A stretch of DNA of 64,000 bases from Himantopus leucocephalus (taxonomy: Eukaryota > Chordata > Aves > Charadriiformes > Recurvirostridae): the NCBI GenBank assembly GCA_003993805.1, contig RSEF01000003.1, positions 41,208,132 to 41,272,131 on the forward strand, written 5' to 3'. Below, piece by piece: positions 1-11,534 of this stretch (position 1 is the first letter of the stretch; the number at the start of each line of letters is the position of its first letter). The notes under the pieces are model-generated. The model saw only the letters and a program-made list of their open reading frames with translations. It ran no database searches and was not told the DNA's origin. Both the position numbers and the translations under genes were made by a program.

Positions 1-305
1 TACTGACCCCTGAGGAACACCACTTGTCACTGGTCTCCACTTGAACATCAAGCCATTGACTACAACTCTTTGATTGCGACCATCCAGCCAATTCCTAATT
101 CAGTGAGTGGTCCATCTGTCAGACCCATGTCTCTCCAATTTCCTAGAATCATAGAATCATAGAGTCGTTAGAGTTGGAAGGGGCCTTAAAGATCATCTAG
201 TTCCAACACCCCTGCCACGGGCACAGACAACTTCTGCTAGAGGCAAGGATGTTGTGTGAGACAGTGTCAAGTGCTTAGCACAAGTGCAGGTACCTGATGT
301 CTTTA
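1..305 (-). mobile_element. Old CR1 LINE fragment, reverse-transcriptase region of ORF2, interrupted
   Basis: Read on the minus strand, 1-146 and 241-305 encode consecutive parts of a CR1-type reverse transcriptase. The 241-305 part gives a decayed version of the motif around DTVSHNIL, and the 1-146 part gives RNWLDGR, RVVVNG and VTSGVPQGS, in the order known for CR1/Jockey-clade LINEs. The fragment carries in-frame stops, so it is dead. It is split by a younger CR1 tail at 147-240; ignoring that insert, the two parts follow on with only small indels. It runs off the left edge of the window and loses similarity near 305. The family call rests on recognised protein motifs; the subfamily is not determined. 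Confidence 0.85.
147..240 (-). mobile_element. CR1 LINE 3' end, severely 5'-truncated, nested in an older CR1
   Basis: The plus strand starts with repeated AGAATCATAG octamers, then a GTTGGAAGGGGCCTT block and ATCTAGTTCCAAC, which is the reverse complement of the avian CR1 3' end. Only about 94 bp remain, which is normal for 5'-truncated CR1 copies. The flanks are two halves of an older CR1 reverse transcriptase, so this is a nested insertion. CTAG occurs at 143-146 and again at 237-240 and may be a very short target duplication, though CR1 usually makes none that is obvious, and the CTAG at the right edge also matches CR1 itself. Confidence 0.9.
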
Positions 306-1082
306 ATTTCAGTCCATGTGATACAGGAGATGTTATTAGTGGTTAACCAAACATATTTAGCTTGAACTGGCATAGCTCCTGCTTTTTAACTGGAGGGAGC
401 CTTTCAGTGCAGGCAGCAGATAAGAGAGGCCCTTCCAGAATTCAAGCAGCTGTGGGACCAAGGTACTTGGGATGCGCTGGGGATGAGACACAGTCTGTAG
501 CACACTTGCAGGACCTTGTTCTGCTGACTCACAGTGTTCCCAGCCTGAAAATCCTGTCAACTTGTACAAGTGTACTCCAATTCAGTCCTTACCATGATAG
601 GAACCTTTTTGTAAGCCTTGGTAGAAACAAACTGAAAACCTTTCAAAATCCTCTGGAATGGAAAAGTATTTAAGATTATTCTCTTTGTACCCTAGACCTT
701 AGGACTTTTCAGTTCTTCAATCTTGAATCTCCTCTTTCTGATTCATTGCACAACTTCAACTCAGTAGAAACAGCTTCTTCACAGACTCCAGTGTAGGCTG
801 CAATACTTAACTGAAAACAGCAGTAAAAACTAAGGCAGTTAGATGTTTTTATGCTCCATGATCATGCTTCTTGCCTTGTCTGTTCCACTGTGAAAATATT
901 CTTAGTTTTCTACATAAAGTAGGGCTTAATACTAAAATAGACCATAATATTCTCTGAATTTATGTATGTTTTCTTGTCAGAAAAGACAGGAAAACTGTAA
1001 CCAATGGGATGTTCTGGCCACATAACAATCCTATCTGTTCCTTTACAAACAAAATACCCTAGGCATGGATAAAGATACATTC
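306..1082. other. Unique AT-rich DNA, no gene seen
   Basis: No repeat, RNA gene or coding region is recognised here. Overlapping frames on both strands at 357-673 (70 and 103 codons) have no family resemblance and no splice context that would support them. Confidence 0.6.
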
Positions 1083-1282
1083 CAGAATCTCAGAGTCACC
1101 AGATAACTCAGGCTGAGAGGGACGTCAAGAGGTCTGCAGTCCAACATCCTGCTCAAAGCAGGGTCAGCTCTGAGATCAGACTAGGTTGCCCAGGACTTTA
1201 TCTGGTCAGGTCTTGAAACACCCCCAAGGACAGAGACTGCACAACCTCTTGAGCAGCCTCCACCACTGCTGGGCTTTCCTCG
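1083..1282 (-). mobile_element. Diverged CR1 LINE 3' region
   Basis: The plus strand shows CAGAATCTCAGAGTCACC, then AGTCCAACATCCTGCTCAAA, GATCAGACTAGGTTGCCCAG, GGTCAGGTCTTGAAACACCC and CAAGGACAGAGACTGCACAA. This matches the antisense of the CR1 subfamily whose 3' region carries the 'lead to GGTTGCCCAGG, cluster of TCTTGAAA' pattern. The octamer tail is eroded, so it is older than the copies at 147 and 32770. It is 5'-truncated near 1282. Confidence 0.8.
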
Positions 1283-2861
1283 GGATCCAAATCTGTTCTA
1301 AAAATTTCACAGCAGCATAGATAAATAAAGTACAGAATACTATGCAGGTGCTGTCATGTGTTTCAGGTGCTGCTGAACCATTCCCCCCGTGTACTTTCCC
1401 TGATCAAGGATGTGGTGCTCCTGCAGTGCCCAACAGCTACCTCTCCAGTTCATGGAGATAATCCCTCTAAGTGTGTGTCAATCCAGATACTGATGGTATC
1501 CAAATTCCAGCTCTGATAGCCATTTCATTGCTCAACAAGAACAACAGGAAAGAAGATATCCTACCAGGAAAATCTATGGAGTTTATTTGGCAAAGATTTT
1601 ACAGCATATGGATGAGATGAAAGAAGGCACAGCTGGTTTCAATTTTCTGAAGTGGAATTTAGCATTCAAAAGTATGGCAAACATTGGTAGAAAGAATAAT
1701 TCAAACCCCAGTTTGGCATCAAACAGATAGATGGCACACATTTGGGTCAATATACTTGCTTCAGACTCAAATTTTCATTATCCATTAAAAAACAACCCCA
1801 CAGGCACTTGTTCTTTGACTTTGGTTCTACACATGGCAATTTATGAAGCTTTCATTTACTATTAATATTCATATACTGTTACAGACCAGCACTATTACTT
1901 CTGTTTTACAATAGAAAATGAAATAGACCTAGATTTTAATCCAGTATATTTTCTTAACTGTAAATAAGACTGACAATATTTCCCCCTCAAAAAATTCATG
2001 CTAAAGTATACCTTCTGGTTCACAGAATGCTGATTAAAAGTATCTAAAAGATAATGCCTCAGGGCATTTTTTTTTTTTTTTAGTTTAATTTACATAGAAA
2101 TATAGTTATTGGTCACATGAATAAAAATGTTATTTTTGTGTTACTGTGAATGATTATTTCCAAGTAACATATTCCACAACTTGGGAGGAAAAAGGTTGTG
2201 GGGTTGTATACAATCTTCTGAGAGCAGAAAAATGGAGAACGGGTTATCTAGTAAAGTAACTATCATTACTCCACTGAACTCAGTAATCCACATCTTTTCT
2301 ATCTTCCCTGAATATACCTATCCAGTTTTTACCCAATTATCTTTTCAACAAGCTACCCAGCCTACATCAGAGAGGGGAAAAAGAAATTAAATAACGTTGC
2401 CTCAGTACTAACAAATGCAGAAACATGCCCTGCAGCATCATACATGGAACATACATCTTCTGGCTGTTACAGAAGAGTTTCACTAATTGGAGAAATAAGG
2501 GTAGTTCTCTTATGGTGCAGCTCAGCCGCATGTTCAAGAAAGGATTATAGATATTCAGTAATAACAATCGAGCATAGCCTCCCACAAAAGCCAAGTGAGA
2601 TGGAGGGAATTTCAAACGGATGTCTCCTGCTTATGTTTTATTGCTCCTAGGCAGGTAGGGAGTATATGTTTGCCTTCAAAATCTTATTATTTTCAATCTT
2701 TCCGCTTCTTAAAAAGACTTGTCTTCCTCCCTTCATGCTGTGGAGGTCAATCTGTGTTTGTTTCCATGCAAAGTCTTCCTCTGGATCACCACCAGGCCAC
2801 TTTTCTAGCTGCCGGCTTGATTTTGCTATGATTATTGATGATTTCCGAAAGTGCAGTCTGA
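1283..2861. other. Unique AT-rich DNA, no gene seen
   Basis: No recognisable gene or interspersed repeat. There is a T15 run at 2067-2081. Short overlapping frames around 2367-2866 lie on both strands, resemble no protein family I know, and are rejected as chance. Confidence 0.6.
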
Positions 2862-3150
2862 TATGACAAGGACAAGGGTTAAAGATTTTAAACTAAAAAA
2901 GGGTAGATTTAGACTAGATATAAGGAAGTAGTTTTTTACAATGAGGGTGGTGAAACACTGGGCCAGGTTGCCCAGATATGTGGTAGATGCCCTGTCCCTG
3001 GAAATAGTCAAGGACAGGTTGGATGGAGCTCTGAGCAACCTGATATAGTGGAAGATGTCCCTGCTCACTGCAGGGGGAGTTTGACTGGATGACCTTTAAA
3101 GGTCCCTTCCAACCCAAACTATGCTATGATTCTGTTCTGTGATTCTGTAT
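2862..3150 (+). mobile_element. CR1 LINE 3' end, plus strand
   Basis: The sense strand reads as the last part of CR1 ORF2 and the 3' tail: AGATTTAGACTAGATATAAG, GGGTGGTGAAACACTGGGCC, GTTGCCCAGATATGTGGTAG, then GACCTTTAAAGGTCCCTTCC, and imperfect ATTCTGTG octamers at the end (about 3123-3150). The corresponding protein would be the ORF2 C-terminus (RVV-HW-RLP segment), but frameshifts and stops break it. It is truncated on its 5' side near 2862. Confidence 0.92.
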
Positions 3151-5100
3151 TGAAACACAGCATATGTTACTGCCATTTGTCCAGGGCAGCTGCAATCTCA
3201 TGTTTGTAGGTGGCAATCGTGCACCATCTCCAGGCTTGAGAGAGTTCTTCCTCCTCACCGAGAAAGCAGCTGGAGACTGCAACGTCTGCCACCCTAGTTT
3301 TGCTAGACTGCCCAGTACCTTCAAATCCCCCTTCTGCCCTGCAAGAGGCAAAATGCAACTTCCATCCTGGAAGGGTGCACCTGGGAAGTTCCTCTCAGGC
3401 AAGAGAAATCCTGGAGAGAGATGGGGCCTCAACACTTACTCTGCAGAAGAATATGCACAGACACCATTATGATCTGCTCCAGCCTAGTGTTTTTTGTTGG
3501 CTATGTGTAAAACTGAAAGGGACCTAAAAGAATTCACATTGTTCACAGAAAAGCCTCAGAAAGCACGGGTGAAAGGCTTGTGCAAAAGGGAAATACCACT
3601 TGTGCCTTTCCGCTGGTGCAAATTGGAAATGCAGAATGGTGAAATACAATACGGCATTTATAAAAGTTTTAGGACATTATTAGTGGGTTCATTTCTTGTG
3701 TTTAAAGAAACATGCCAGAGTTTAACCAAATCTCCCACTTTGCTATATTATAATGTTACTGCATAATTACTCTTACATTTTTCAGCCAAAGGAAGCACAC
3801 TTAATTCCATATACATTTTTAGAAAAATACACATTATATAATCAAACATATCATTATCATTCATGTTCTTCCATATTACACACTCAGTACTCCTAATTAT
3901 TGTAGCTAATTACCTTCTGGAACCTTTCTTCAGAACATATATTTCCTCTAAATCCAAGACACTTTTATTTAAGTTCCAGAAAAATTTGGATGCGAACAAA
4001 AGTGGTTTCATTCCTAGTACACATAGGGTTAACCACAGCCTTGGAGCAACAGAAAGGGTTGTTAAGATGAGTTATTAAGGAGAACATGTGTGGGAAAACT
4101 GGCACTCTCTTCCAAAGAGTGGGAAGGTTTTGTATGTACTGTTTTTGACTCAACATTACCTTGTTTGGTTCATTGCTGGTGAGGATTTTCATGTACGAAA
4201 AGCCCTTTTTGGCTCATCGCTGTGGTCTATTCCTGGACAAGGCAGCCCACTGGCTCGCTGGGTCATGACAGCGGAGGAAAGAGATCTCTGCTTTAAAGGC
4301 ATGAACGCCGATATTCCTGAACTCCAGTCTGACCTGTGCCACTGCTTGGTCATCATATAGTGTCTTACAGCCTTTCAATGAGACATGCCTCTGAGCGTGA
4401 TTTATAACTGCAGAAACTCGCACCGAGATTAAAATCCCATTCATGTGACTACAGGGACGATGTCTAAGCCACTATTTCCTGAAAGTTCAAGTAGTGACAT
4501 AGATTACTTGTGGGTTTGGGCAGTGATTTTAAATATCTCAGCTTTTTCTTTTTTTCTTTTTTTTTTTCCAGTGTTTTGAGGACATTAAAGGCTGCCCAGA
4601 ACTTCAGAAAATTGGTAACTAGATGTGCTAAATGAATCACCCACAAGCTGTGGGCACATAAAGTGAAAGGGCACTCTGGTTAGTTATCTGATCCACATCT
4701 GTATGCATGAGGTTCACTAGTCTAAAATGGGGATTATATTCACTTATTTTTCTCTGCATACATGGATTAGAAATTTGTATAGCAGGGAAGGACTTCTTAT
4801 TTTAGGATCTCTACAGCCTGATGCTATAAGCACCCTCTGAAGTCACTGTCATTCTGGCAGTGCTATAAGAAGGGCAGGCAGACGTTGCCACTGCAGACTT
4901 GGCCCTGGACAAAGAAAAAATGGTTTGGCCACAGCTAGAATTTGTGCTGTGGTCAGCCATCCACTCAGTGGAAAAAGGTGAAAAACTCTTGTAGCCAGAG
5001 TAATGATTTCCTCATTAGTATCTTCAGTAGATCTCAGAACGGCAGGTTTTCACCATTCTTTGCCAGGAAAGGGTTGAAATAATCCAGAAATGACACAAAG
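3151..5100. other. Unique DNA directly downstream of a CR1, no gene assigned
   Basis: 3160-3480 is less AT-rich than its surroundings, and frames of about 100 codons stay open on both strands over the same bases. I see no protein family and read this as a compositional effect. A pyrimidine-rich tract occurs at 4543-4569. The rest holds nothing recognised. Confidence 0.55.
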
Positions 5101-5136
5101 TCCAAAATAAGAATTTTCATGGTCATGAGGTTTCAC

Positions 5137-5149
5137 GTGTGTGTGTGTG
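5137..5149. repeat. Short (GT)n microsatellite
   Basis: About six and a half GT units, flanked by CAC on the left and GCACG on the right. Confidence 0.8.
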
Positions 5150-5896
5150 CACGTAGAAAAAGCCAGATTTTACACACAAAAAAAAAAATTAGTACTTGGG
5201 CATTGTGTAGGAAATGGAGCTCACAGGGCTCTCTCTGCAACGCTCACACAGGTCTTGTCCAGAGTGCCTGAGAGAGAAAGAGAAGAAAAGGAAGAAGGGT
5301 AATTTCTGACTCTTTTATTCTTGCTGATATCTCGTCACCAGCTAAAAGAAATGATAAATGCAGACCATCCTGATCCCGTGCGTCTCTTGGGGTTGGAACA
5401 AAACCAACTGCTTGTACGCAACTGTAGAAATATGTGATCATTGGGAACTGCTCTCTCACAAGTATCCACAACTGGTAAATGAAGTAATGAAGAGGGTCAC
5501 AGACACTGCTATGTTTTAGCTTCTGAATTGCAAACTTCTGAGATATTTTCCATACTTTCAATTTGCAGGAGTCTGAGCTGCTGTGTTTAGTAAACTTGAC
5601 AGGTCCTTTAAAGAAATAGTATTTTAGAATTTAACTTTTTTTTGCATGCAAAAAGAGACTTTGTTTCCTTAGAATGGGTCCATATGGGATTTATTTTTTT
5701 TTTCCTGATTTTGGAACATTACAACCATGCAATTATTAGTAAGTAATTACAGTTAAAATATCCATAACTCAAAGTAACAGAAATGAAGTCTATTTCTAGG
5801 ATCCCTCTTGATTTGGCATCTGCAGATATATGAAGGCATTCTTTTGGTCATCAAGTACATTATGCAAATGTCTCCTATTATGTTTGCATACAGTGT

Positions 5897-5914
5897 ACAC
5901 ACACACACACACAC
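5897..5914. repeat. (AC)n microsatellite
   Basis: Nine uninterrupted AC dinucleotides. On the minus strand it produces a spurious Val-Cys run in an otherwise unsupported frame. Confidence 0.9.
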
Positions 5915-7429
5915 TGGCGTTAAATGAACAATACTGTATGTGAAGCTAAGCACATGTGTAACATTTTCAACCCTGGGCCTTTGTCCTCTACTGTATTTTC
6001 TCTTACCTCAAATACTGCAAGTTACTTTCAACCTCAGTCATTTGGATAAAAAAAAAATATAAAAATTAATTCCTTAATTTTCTGGGTGGCCAGGCTTACT
6101 TTTATTTGTCCTCAGCTGCCTCTGGCAAAACAGGTGCTTCAGCATCATTCAGCCACAACTCACTCAATATACAATAGATCAAGAATGGTTTTCTGAGTGA
6201 AAAAAATTACTCTTTTAACACCTAAAATCCCCAAATCTTAACTTTTTGGTTTTAGAACATGCCAATACTGCAGATCATACTGTAAGAGAGACAAATATAT
6301 ATTGACTGTAAAAAAGTTAGCTTGGGTGCTGGAAGATGTCAAGCAGCATCACAAAACTGAAATAAAACTTATTCTGCCAAGAAATAGCACCCTTAAACTC
6401 ATGCCACCATAGCTAAATGTCTCTATTCAGCCTTACAGAACTGCTATTCTTCATGTACTCTTAAGAAAAGTTCTTTTTTATTGAGAAAGACAATAAAAAA
6501 TAACAGAATTTTTATGTGTTTATTTTAATATTTTTCCTCCCCTTACTCAAGTAATCTGCAACTTCTGTTAGCTCACTGAAAGTTACATTGCTGTGGGTTT
6601 TTTTTAATACAGAAGAAAACAGGGGGAACAATTGCAGCCTGGAGTCAGCAAGTCTTCTAGATGAAATAGAGATACACTAGAGAAAAACATGACTGTATTT
6701 GCAGACAGCTCTATTACTTCCTTGAAAAATGATTTTTGAAAGCTCAAAGAATATTTTTTCTCCTTATGTCTTCTGTTAGTCCCTTACTTAATACCTGAAA
6801 TGCTTTGTAGTAGATATTGTATTGTGAAGAGTCCAACACAAAAATGACTTATTATTTCACTTTCCCATCAAATGATGTTCTTTTGTTCTACTGGACTTCT
6901 AGATGAAGAAGTATCACTGATGGACTCTTCTGGGGACCTCTGGGGGGAAAGCTCTTATCATTACGAGTTGTAAATAAGCTCTAAAGCTTTTTTAGAGGTT
7001 TTCTCTTTTCTTCAGTATTCTTGCCTCTCAGCAGACCCATGACATTCCTCCACTGACAAATTCCACTTTGCTAAAAAATATTGAGAGACAGAAAACACCA
7101 TCAGAAAGAAGCATGTGAAAGGCATGGATTTTCTTTTTTCACTGTGAAGGCAAGTTGGCTTGAAATGAACTCCACATCAGACAGCGATACTTCGGCACCT
7201 ATACTTCCACTCAATAAGGTTTTCTTCCCTCCCGGACAAAACACTCTTCACACAGCAAATAGTAGCTTGCCTCCTGAATGTTTTAACATGTCTCCAGTAC
7301 TTTAAAGAGAAACAGCTAAATTCTATATTCTCTTTCATATGTATTTATTACCATTTACATTTAGATATCACTACAATTCATTGCTAGCCACGCATAGGGA
7401 TTTTTATCACTTTCCACAACAGGTATAGT
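5915..7429. other. Unique AT-rich DNA, no gene seen
   Basis: AT-rich sequence with several short A and T runs. No gene, RNA or dispersed repeat recognised. Confidence 0.6.
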
Positions 7430-7680
7430 CAGGTACAGCGGGGGGCAGTGGGGGCAGAAAGGGGTTGTGCGGTGCCGCTGCCCGGCTGGTGCCGCCTGTA
7501 CAGGCAGGAGGGGCTCTGTGCCGCTGCAGGGTCTCCCGTCCGCCCTCGGCCCCTTCACCTCGTTGGGGTTCAGCAGGTCATTTCAGCACGAGCTGGAGCT
7601 TCAACGCAGTGCATGATAGATGGCTCCCCCTCGGTGCTGGCTGTAGGCGTAAGGGCTGACCTGAACCTTAACTTGTTGGC
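7430..7680. other. Isolated CpG-enriched GC-rich patch
   Basis: This segment of about 250 bp is strongly GC-rich inside AT-rich DNA, and I count about 14 CpG dinucleotides. It starts with a GCGGGGGGCAGTGGGGGCAG stretch and includes several GCCGCTGC-like blocks. Small CpG-dense islets in otherwise CpG-poor vertebrate DNA can be promoters or regulatory elements, but there is no recognised exon beside it. Open frames on both strands here (7361-7690) are expected from the low stop frequency of GC-rich sequence. It could also be a remnant of a GC-rich retrocopy. Confidence 0.45.
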
Positions 7681-8105
7681 TCTTGTATAAAAGTATACCA
7701 TTAACACTAGCAGAAATGATGACACATATTAGTAATGATGAAGCTCAGTCCTACCCTGCATCTGCTTTTTTCACAACTGGAACAAAACTATCATCTACTA
7801 CATATCCTGAGAGGAATGCTATGTGAAATACAGAATAAAGACAGAAATAAGGCAGGTTCAGGAGCTTCTTTTTAAGGTGTTTTTTTTTTGATGTAACTCT
7901 TACTTCAGCAAGCTGTATTTGGTTCTTCTGCCCATTCCTTTGCTATGACTGGAAAAAATGGCTATTTATCGCTATTATCCATTGATTAGAAGAGAGTGTA
8001 AATGAAACGTTGATTGTTTTCTTCCTGGCTCCTGACATCACCCTGAAGCAGCTTTTAACATGTTACGGATCATTTCATCAGTACAAGATCCATTTGTTGA
8101 CTGCT

Positions 8106-8145
8106 GGGGGTGGGGTGGGTGTTGGTGTGCTTTATTTTGGGGTGG
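8106..8145 (+). other. G-run cluster, possible G-quadruplex
   Basis: Runs of 5, 4 and 3 G separated by single T bases (8106-8119) are followed by a GG and, after a longer spacer, a 4-G run at 8139-8142. Three close G3+ tracts plus a distant fourth permit a quadruplex with one long loop, or a two-tetrad form. A T10 tract follows. Confidence 0.35.
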
Positions 8146-8710
8146 TTTTTTTTTTCTCTGACATGGAGATGCTGAAAATGAACCAAGGGACCATCTCTGT
8201 ATTAATAATACTCTTTGCTGTTATATCAGTGGCAAGTAAATCTGACTGACATTTATTTTAAGATGAGAAAGATAGGAAGGAAGAAAACAAACAAAACATA
8301 AAAGGCACCAGATATTTGTTTTGTAGGAGTATCTTTCTATATTTATACAACTCAATGTCTGTTTACAAACATAGTTGAAATATTTGGTGTTCTTGGAAGG
8401 TAACTCTTTAATGATGACATATTTTCAGCATCATCCTGAGAAACTGGTCACACCAGGGCCACTAATTTGAGATACCCATGCAGTAAAATAACTTAGCAGT
8501 TCAGAAAGGAAGGCAAGCTTTGCTGGTTTACTGGGGAAGACAGGTAGGGAAGGAAAGGAAGAAAGAGGGAACATACAAAGCACAGCCCTGCGTTCACCTG
8601 AGCAGAAACCCTTTTGATTTGCTCTGAGCTTCACCGGGGAATAAATGAGGAAGTGGGAGGGTGCGTCAGCAATTTTCCTGGGAGGCATAATCTGATAACA
8701 GAATATGAGC

Positions 8711-8756
8711 TAATTAAGTGCTAATAGTCCTAATTAAGTGGTAATATCTCTAATTA
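8711..8756. promoter_or_regulatory. 20-bp tandem repeat carrying phased TAATTA sites
   Basis: TAATTA occurs at 8711-8716, 8731-8736 and 8751-8756, exactly 20 bp apart. The first two units share TAATTAAGTG, then one changed base, then TAATA, with four mismatches over 20 bp. TAATTA is the classic core bound by paired-like and Antennapedia-class homeodomains, and each of the first two units adds a second TAAT. The spacing is close to two helical turns, so the sites would face nearly the same side of the DNA. A regulatory role is inferred from motif content only. Confidence 0.35.
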
Positions 8757-11317
8757 TCAGGAAAGAGGTGGAGAAAGCAGGTTAATTTTCACTTTATCTT
8801 CATTTTCTAATTTATTTTATTTTAATACCTCAGTGTCAGACACAGAAATTACTTGGTTATTAGATACAGTATGTGTTTGCATAGACCCTTCCTGCATGCC
8901 AGGCCCTGTCCCTTGGCAGGCAGGAACAGGATCTGCCCCATCTCTGGAGTTGGATGATGACAGCTGGAACTTCACCTGAAGGCTCCAGCATCTGTTTTTT
9001 TCCTCTTTTAAGGAATCTTATTTTTTTCCCAGGTGACTTTTGAGGGAGCAAATGTCTGGGCCTTGAAATGTAGCATACACATAGAGCTCCTGGTTTTAGG
9101 TGTATCTACCGGCCTGCTTTTACATATAGGTGAAATGCTTGGAAATATATATTTATGGTACAAAAAAATATTTATGGGTTTTGTTGCCGATTTCTTGGTT
9201 TTGCTTCTAATAAGTTTGCAAGAATCACCCAGTATCCTGTTGACTTCAAGGCACCTTTCAAATTATTGTAAGCTTTACTTTATATTGTTCTTTATTGGTC
9301 TTAATGAAAAAAGGGAGAAATGGCTTTCTTCATTTTTTTTTTAATAAGTATTACTTTGACACTTTATATATTCCTTTAAATTGTCTCAATGGATACATGC
9401 AGGTAGCACAACAGATGATAAGAGATGATAAGGTAACATGCTCTTTTGGAAGAGAAGCATGACAGGATCCGATGAATTTTTCCACAGGAAGAAGTATCCG
9501 ATCAGGTGCCTTGGTAGCGATTCCACCCAGTGGGGTGTACTGAGCCACTGAGATAAAAGCTGTGAAAAGGAATTTGGATTATTATGCAGTCTCATTCAGC
9601 TGGCTGATGTACTGGAAGCTTGCTTTGTCATCTCCAGTTAAGGCAGAGATGTGAAATATGCACAAATATTTATATCTGCGTATGTGCATAGAGGTGTATG
9701 TATTTATACACACATACAAGCATACAGATAGTTATAAAAGTGTTTTCTAATACATAAGCTATCCTTTTTTTCACTTTTATATAAGATTTTGAAATAATAC
9801 TGGGTGCTTGTGCATTTAGAAGCCATCAGTGCTGAGCTGAGAGGTGGCTCTCACGCTTCCCCGGGCTGTCAGCAGACCTTCAAAAGTGGATGGAAAAGCC
9901 TGTGGGCAAATGAAATGCCTTTTCTTTGGTTTGCAGCAGATGGGTCCTGATGGTTTCAGCCAGACACCTGGCAATGCCTGCACCGATGCCAGAGGGGCAG
10001 GTGCAGAGGTGTGGGGAGGAGATGGGACATGTGCCCTGTCCTCCATTGTCCCCACTCTCAGCTGAACCTCTCCACTGACCCTGTCACTGGGCTCTGGATC
10101 TTCCTCAGCTTCAAAGCTGCCTGGTAAGCAGTTGGAGAACGGTCTGCTCTCTGCCCATAATAAGTTACTTTGTTTTCAGAGCGGTTTTAAGGGTCATAAA
10201 AAAATACACAACTGCATATACACGCCAAAAATCCTCCACAACTCATTCAGTTTTGCCTGTCTGCTCAGCTGCTACCAGCTCACATCCATCACAACCACGG
10301 CAACAGCAGCAGCCACACATTTCTGCCTTGAGGCTTAACTGTTTTTTTTCCAGAAAGCTTATTCATAATAATCCGCATGCAACAGGAAGAAGAACCTTTG
10401 GCTTTCACTTGCAGCATGTTTCTTTAATGGAATCGATATCCATTTCCAAGACATGTTTGTCTTGTGTATTGATCCTGCACCTACAGCTCCTTTCTTGTCT
10501 GCATATTTCAGCTCCATGGTCATCTAAGAGATCTCTAGGTAAAAAATCCAGTATGTCAGATTATCCTGATCAGGCTTTAAAAAGCTTAAGGATAAAATAG
10601 GAAAGCTATTCATATAAGTGTATATATATGCACAAACACACACACACGGCTTTGGTAGAGTTATAAAACCACCCTGCATAGCTGGCATGAGCCATGCAGT
10701 TCAGTGCTGAGGTCAAAAGGTGAATATGCTTGAACTGAAGTAGAGGAAAGATAGATAAATATTTGCAAGGACAGGGATGGATAGGAACTTCTATATCTTT
10801 TTATGTTCTTCTGCTAGAAACAATGTTTTGCAAGCTGTTTCCCATTTTTTTTTAATCGTTTGGAATTATGTGTTTAATATGTCCCTGGTAAAAAGCTATA
10901 TTTTACAGATGGGAAAATATAATTTCCATAATTACACTAAATAAAGCTAATATAACATTTTACTATAACAGTAATTTATAACTATGTACAACTTACATTG
11001 TGCATAATGGCATTTATGATTAACTGAAATCCATGGCTTTTTTTAAAAAAGACAGCATAAAAATCTACTGGAAGGAGGATGAGAGAGACAGACAACGCTA
11101 AAAACTGTTGCATTTAGATTGGAAGATATCCAGACATGCATTAAATATCTGAAGTTTTGTGCTTGTTATACGCAGCTTTTTACCTTTTAAATACACATCA
11201 TTCCTCCTCTGCTTCTACATAAATGCAGAAATATATATGTGATCCAGCTCACTACTAGACAAATAAAAAAAGAAACTCAAGAAATAACAAATAAATTTCC
11301 TTCTGGTGAAAATAAAG
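8757..11317. other. Unique DNA with small simple repeats, no gene seen
   Basis: A GC-richer section at 9816-10090 has open frames on both strands but no recognised protein. Short AT/CA-rich simple sequence occurs at about 9680-9725 and 10619-10648. The rest is AT-rich unique DNA. Confidence 0.55.
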
Positions 11318-11534
11318 GAGAAAGAGCCTAAGTTCTAAGAATCTTCCTGAATCATCCTTATCTTTACCTAGAGAAACTAAGAAGTGAGAAATTATTAGCA
11401 AAAGTTCCTGATGAAATCTGATGNAAGAGAGAAAGAGCCTAAGTTCTAAGAATCTTCCTGAATTATCCTTATCTTTACCTAGAGAAACTGAGAAGTGAGA
11501 AATTATTAGCAAAAGTTCCTGATGAAATCTGATG
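11318..11534. repeat. Direct duplication of 106 bp around a single N (probable assembly artefact)
   Basis: 11318-11423 and 11429-11534 are the same 106-bp sequence with two differences, both transitions (a C/T and an A/G). A single N sits at 11424 between them. Two near-identical copies abutting a one-base gap is what a scaffolder leaves when two overlapping contig ends are not merged; the two transitions would then be allelic differences or errors. A true tandem duplication is the alternative. Confidence 0.85.

Noticed and set aside
5639..5654. 16-bp perfect palindrome TTTTTGCATGCAAAAA
   Set aside because: Formed by T and A runs around GCATGC in AT-rich sequence; no associated structure.
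11255..11512. Minus-strand frame with repeated SLGKDKD-type peptide
   Set aside because: It crosses the N at 11424 and translates the duplicated contig ends; not a repeat protein.
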